A stretch of DNA of 64,000 nucleotides, from positions 26,947-90,946 of the forward strand of contig JAFSMP010000015.1 of assembly GCA_017447875.1 (NCBI GenBank). Direction: 5' to 3'. The notes beneath the pieces are model-generated. The model saw only the letters and a program-made list of their open reading frames with translations. It did no database searches and was not told the DNA's origin. Origin of the DNA: Paludibacteraceae bacterium (lineage in GTDB: Bacteria; Bacteroidota; Bacteroidia; Bacteroidales; Paludibacteraceae). The position numbers and the translations under genes are program-made. This document shows, piece after piece, positions 60,591 through 64,000 of the stretch; position 1 is the first letter of the stretch; each line of letters starts with the position of its first letter.

Positions 60591-61517
60591 ATGAAAAAGA
60601 TATTAACTTTAGTTGTGGCAGCCCTCTGTTGCGCACCAATGTTCGCCACCCAAGGTGCGCTTAACGGTCGATTTACCATTAACGAAGATGGCGACCAGAT
60701 CGTCTTCTCGCAGGGCAACCTGCAGTATGTCGGCACATGGCAGTTTGCGCCACATCAATGGAGTATTATCGGACCAAGCCAAATCAATAACTACCGTGAT
60801 TTGTTCGGATGGGGAACAGGCAATAATCCTAATAAGGTTAGCATTGATTTTACTTCATATTCTACATTCACCGACTGGGGAGCCAATGCCATCAGTAACG
60901 GCGGTGATGAAGCCGGCGTTTGGCGTACGTTAACAACAGAAGAATGGATGTATCTGTTTCGGAGTAGAACCAGTGCAACAACTCTATTCGGCTTTGGTAG
61001 TGTCAATGGAGTGAATGGCCTGATTATCTTGCCTGATAATTGGGAGACTCCGGCAGGTGCTTCTTTCAATGCGGGCACGTCGCAAGGATTAGTGTGGACG
61101 GATGATAATTACTATTATGAAGAAAATAGCGACCACTATGCTGATAATACCTACACTGTTGATGAGTGGGAAATTCTGGAAGCGAGAGGTGCTGTCTTTT
61201 TGCCTGCCGGTGGCGAACGTAATGGTGCAGACCCGCACGATGTAGGAACACATGGCTTCTATTGGTCCGCTTCTTCCGGAGGAACGAACTACGCCTATTG
61301 TGTGTCTTTCCTTTCAAGTAAATTTTATCCTTATGTCAAGTATTATCGTGACTACGGTATGTCCGTCCGTCTGGTTCAGACTGCGCCAAGCGGTACCACG
61401 GCTTTGGATGACGTAACATCTGACACCAAAGCTGTTAAGCGCATCGTTGACGGCCAACTCCTCATCGAGAAGAACGGCAAGACCTACAACGCAACTGGTT
61501 CGCAAGTGAAACAATAA
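60591..61517 (+). CDS. Secreted C-type-lectin-fold-like protein with C-terminal tail
   Basis: A 308-residue secreted protein (signal MKKILTLVVAALCCAPMFA). The body has the pattern of Bacteroidales proteins with a formylglycine-enzyme-like or DUF1566-like C-type lectin fold: DQIVFSQGNLQYVGTWQFA, RTLTTEEWMYLFRSR, AVFLPAGGERNG, GFYWSASS and a final GMSVRLV. This fold is used for ligand binding and in some bacteria is the target of diversity-generating retroelements; none is visible here. The end AVKRIVDGQLLIEKNGKTY is the shared tail. It interrupts mutA-mutB. The leader (60409-60590) has hairpins CCGCC/GGCGG and TGTCC/GGACA. Confidence 0.75.
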   Translation: MKKILTLVVAALCCAPMFATQGALNGRFTINEDGDQIVFSQGNLQYVGTWQFAPHQWSIIGPSQINNYRDLFGWGTGNNPNKVSIDFTSYSTFTDWGANAISNGGDEAGVWRTLTTEEWMYLFRSRTSATTLFGFGSVNGVNGLIILPDNWETPAGASFNAGTSQGLVWTDDNYYYEENSDHYADNTYTVDEWEILEARGAVFLPAGGERNGADPHDVGTHGFYWSASSGGTNYAYCVSFLSSKFYPYVKYYRDYGMSVRLVQTAPSGTTALDDVTSDTKAVKRIVDGQLLIEKNGKTYNATGSQVKQ

Positions 61518-61526
61518 TTGTTTTTT

Positions 61527-61658
61527 ATGTTTATGTCCGAAGTTATTGATAGTTGGGATTTGAAAGCAGCTTTCGCTGCTGCGGAACAGGATAGTAGGTC
61601 GCGTGTTGAGCTTGCTCAAAAACGCGAGATAGTAGACGGTTACGCTCAGGCCGCGTAG
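61527..61658 (+). CDS. Possible small ORF, 43 residues
   Basis: ATG 61527 (or 61533) opens a frame reading MFMSEVIDSWDLKAAFAAAE and ending VDGYAQAA. It is Ala- and Glu-rich and helical. Parts of its sequence also form inverted repeats (TTGGGATTT with AAATCCCAA downstream), so it could equally be a structured leader of mutB. Not recognised. Confidence 0.3.
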   Translation: MFMSEVIDSWDLKAAFAAAEQDSRSRVELAQKREIVDGYAQAA

Positions 61659-61750
61659 GCCAAAATCCCAAGTAGCAACAACTGAGGTGTCAATTTAGGT
61701 TTTTTTCTTAAAACACTCGAAAATAATTAACCATCAAAATCAGTACAACA

Positions 61751-63892
61751 ATGAAACCTGATTTTTCAAAGATTAATATCCATCAAGTCTCGGCATCGAA
61801 GGTCCTCGGACCTAACACCGCCGACTGGCAGACGCCGGAGCTCATCGACGTCAAGCCGATCTACACCAAAGAGGACCTCAAAGGCATGGAGCACCTCGAC
61901 TACGTGTCCGGTATCCCGCCCTTCCTCCGTGGCCCGTACAGCGCCATGTATCCGCTGCGTCCTTGGACCATCCGTCAGTACGCAGGATTCTCCACCGCCG
62001 AGGAGTCTAACGCTTTCTACCGCCGTAACCTCGCGTCCGGTCAGAAAGGTCTGTCCGTGGCCTTCGACCTCCCGACCCACCGCGGCTACAACGCCGATAA
62101 CATGCGTGTCGTAGGTGACGTCGGAAAAGCAGGTGTAAGTATCTGCTCGCTCGAGGATATGAAAGTCCTCTTCGCCGGCATTCCGTTGAACAAGATGTCC
62201 GTCTCCATGACCATGAACGGCGCCGTGCTGCCTATCCTCGCGTTCTATATCAACGCCGGACTCGAGCAGGGTGCCAAACTCGAGGAGATGGCAGGAACCA
62301 TCCAGAACGATATCCTCAAGGAGTTTATGGTGCGCAACACCTATATCTACCCGCCTAAGTTCTCCATGAAGATCATTGCCGATATCTTCGAATATACGTC
62401 CCAGAACATGCCTAAGTTCAACTCCATCTCCATCTCCGGTTACCACATGCAGGAAGCCGGAGCAACCGCAGATATCGAGTTGGCTTACACGCTTGCCGAC
62501 GGTATGGAGTACCTCCGCGCAGGTGTCAATGCCGGCATGGATGTCGATACGTTCGCGCCCCGTCTGTCCTTCTTCTGGGCGATCGGTATGAACCATTTCA
62601 TGGAGATCGCTAAGATGCGCGCAGGACGTATGTTGTGGGCTAAGATCGTCAAGTCTTTCGGCGCCAAGAACCCCAAATCGATGGCACTCCGTACGCACAG
62701 CCAGACCTCCGGTTGGTCGCTCACCGAGCAGGACCCGTTCAACAACGTCGGTCGTACCTGTATCGAAGCTATGGGAGCAGCCCTCGGTCACACCCAGTCG
62801 CTCCACACCAACGCACTCGACGAGGCGATCGCACTCCCGACGGACTTCTCCGCTCGTATCGCGCGTAACACCCAGATCTACATCCAGGAAGAGACCAAGG
62901 TCTGCAAGGAGATCGACCCGTGGGGCGGTTCCTACTACGTAGAGACCCTCACGCAGGAACTCATGGAGAAAGCGTGGGCGCATATCCAGGAGATTGAGAA
63001 ACTCGGCGGTATGGCAGCAGCTATCGAGACCGGTATTCCTAAGATGCGTATCGAGGAAGCCGCCGCTCGTACACAGGCGCGTATCGACTCCGGCAAACAG
63101 AAGATCATCGGTATCAACGAGTATCGTCTGGAGCACGAAGACCCCATCGACATCCTCGAGATTGATAACACCGCCGTTCGTGAGCAGCAGGTAGCACGCC
63201 TCGCTGAACTCCGTGCTAACCGCGACGAGAAAGCCGTACAGGCTGCCCTCGCTGAGATCACCGAGTCCGTACAGAAATGGGCTGACGGCGGTAAGGGTGA
63301 GAACCTCTTGGCTCTTGCCGTTAAGGCCGCCGGCCTCCGCGCTTCGCTCGGCGAGATCTCCGATGCCTGCGAGAAAGTCGTAGGACGTTATAAAGCAACC
63401 ATCAGAACTATTTCAGGCGTGTACGCTTCAGGTACTAAGAACGACGATAACTTCCAGGAAGCTTGTCGTCTCACGGCAGAGTTTGCCAAGAAAGAAGGTC
63501 GTCAACCCCGTATCATGATTGCCAAGATGGGTCAGGACGGCCACGATCGTGGCGCCAAAGTGGTAGCCACCGGTTATGCCGATTGCGGCTTTGATGTCGA
63601 TATGGGACCGTTGTTCCAGACTCCGGCTGAGGCAGCTAAACAGGCGGTGGAGAACGACGTCCATGTACTGGGTGTCTCTTCGCTTGCGGCAGGTCACAAG
63701 ACCCTCATCCCGCAGGTCATCGAGGAGCTCAAGAAACTCGGCCGTCCGGATATCATGGTTACTGCGGGTGGTGTCATCCCCGCGCAGGACTACGACTTCC
63801 TCTACAAAGCCGGCGTTGCCGCCATCTTCGGTCCCGGCACCCCGGTTGCCTACTCCGCTAAGGTGGTAATGCAATTATTGATGCAAGAGTAA
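61751..63892 (+). CDS. mutB: Methylmalonyl-CoA mutase large subunit
   Basis: A 713-residue catalytic subunit. The barrel shows [31 protein letters not shown], a [10 protein letters not shown] segment and [19 protein letters not shown]. The C-terminal cobalamin domain has GQDGHDRG with the cobalt ligand His598, followed by [10 protein letters not shown] and [12 protein letters not shown]. Together with MutA it makes propionate formation from succinate possible. It starts about 230 bp after the lectin-like gene and ends with a good terminator. Codon use and composition are like mutA. Confidence 0.97.
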   Translation: MKPDFSKINIHQVSASKVLGPNTADWQTPELIDVKPIYTKEDLKGMEHLDYVSGIPPFLRGPYSAMYPLRPWTIRQYAGFSTAEESNAFYRRNLASGQKGLSVAFDLPTHRGYNADNMRVVGDVGKAGVSICSLEDMKVLFAGIPLNKMSVSMTMNGAVLPILAFYINAGLEQGAKLEEMAGTIQNDILKEFMVRNTYIYPPKFSMKIIADIFEYTSQNMPKFNSISISGYHMQEAGATADIELAYTLADGMEYLRAGVNAGMDVDTFAPRLSFFWAIGMNHFMEIAKMRAGRMLWAKIVKSFGAKNPKSMALRTHSQTSGWSLTEQDPFNNVGRTCIEAMGAALGHTQSLHTNALDEAIALPTDFSARIARNTQIYIQEETKVCKEIDPWGGSYYVETLTQELMEKAWAHIQEIEKLGGMAAAIETGIPKMRIEEAAARTQARIDSGKQKIIGINEYRLEHEDPIDILEIDNTAVREQQVARLAELRANRDEKAVQAALAEITESVQKWADGGKGENLLALAVKAAGLRASLGEISDACEKVVGRYKATIRTISGVYASGTKNDDNFQEACRLTAEFAKKEGRQPRIMIAKMGQDGHDRGAKVVATGYADCGFDVDMGPLFQTPAEAAKQAVENDVHVLGVSSLAAGHKTLIPQVIEELKKLGRPDIMVTAGGVIPAQDYDFLYKAGVAAIFGPGTPVAYSAKVVMQLLMQE

Positions 63893-63917
63893 TTCTTCTT
63901 GTTTTTGCAAGCAATGG

Positions 63918-63952
63918 AAGAGACGGTCTCATATTGATTCCGTCTCTTTTTT
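63918..63952 (+). terminator. Terminator of mutB
   Basis: AAGAGACGG and CCGTCTCTT form a 9-bp stem followed by a T run, 25 bp after the mutB stop. Nothing else is seen to the window end. Confidence 0.88.
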
Positions 63953-64000
63953 GTGCGACTACTGCCACGCTCAAATGAGTATCCCCAAAGAGAGTTTCTA

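Overview
The window is chromosomal DNA of a fermentative member of the order Bacteroidales (phylum Bacteroidota). The evidence is SusC/SusD pairs, a hybrid two-component sensor (HTCS), fimbrillin-like lipoproteins, a BspA-type leucine-rich repeat protein, a Na+-translocating NADH:quinone oxidoreductase (nqrA-F), methylmalonyl-CoA mutase as separate mutA and mutB genes, and many promoters of the Bacteroidota type (TTTG, about 20 nt, TAnnTTTG). The genus cannot be fixed from the sequence.

Layout. 1-5.2 kb: end of a DUF4857-like gene, a TonB receptor with a heavy-metal-binding partner, a C4-dicarboxylate (Dcu) carrier and a cytidylate-kinase-like protein. 5.2-7.8 kb: an alcohol dehydrogenase-aldehyde dehydrogenase fusion in the reverse order of AdhE. 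8-11.7 kb: an AT-richer accessory stretch with two unknown genes, tRNA-Ala(GGC), a polyvalent-protein-type kinase, a small unknown gene and a relic of the 3' end of a second nqrF. 11.7-49.5 kb: a large pectin / rhamnogalacturonan locus. It has a minus-strand operon (PL11, GH28, GH105-GH106 fusion), an HTCS regulator, a plus operon (two fimbrillin-like lipoproteins, an unknown secreted protein, PL9 lyase), minus operons (beta-rich secreted proteins; CE12 plus SASA double esterase and a deacetylase), and a roughly 15-kb plus operon. That long operon runs from SusC/SusD and GH2 straight into catabolism: SDR oxidoreductase, UxuA, rhamnulokinase, an AraA/FucI-like isomerase, an MFS carrier and rhamnulose-1-phosphate aldolase. 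50-55.7 kb: nqrABCDEF. 56-64 kb: BspA-like protein, four-helix-bundle/zinc-finger protein, mutA, a C-type-lectin-fold-like secreted protein, a 43-codon small ORF and mutB.

How it works together. Secreted lyases, hydrolases and esterases would open rhamnogalacturonan, SusCD would import the fragments, GH105/GH106/GH2 would trim them, and the long operon would carry uronate and rhamnose into central metabolism. Dcu, Nqr and MutAB fit fermentation to succinate and propionate.

The most striking signals are: (1) a two-half-site operator, TGTACA-like boxes about 21 bp apart and 30-31 bp upstream of the -7 box, in front of all five polysaccharide-locus promoters; (2) degenerate 7-8-bp tandem repeats placed directly before start codons and also inserted in frame in genes; (3) one shared C-terminal tail on six secreted proteins; (4) a 21-bp motif repeated three times at exactly 106-bp spacing; (5) an AraA/FucI-like isomerase where a rhamnose isomerase is expected.
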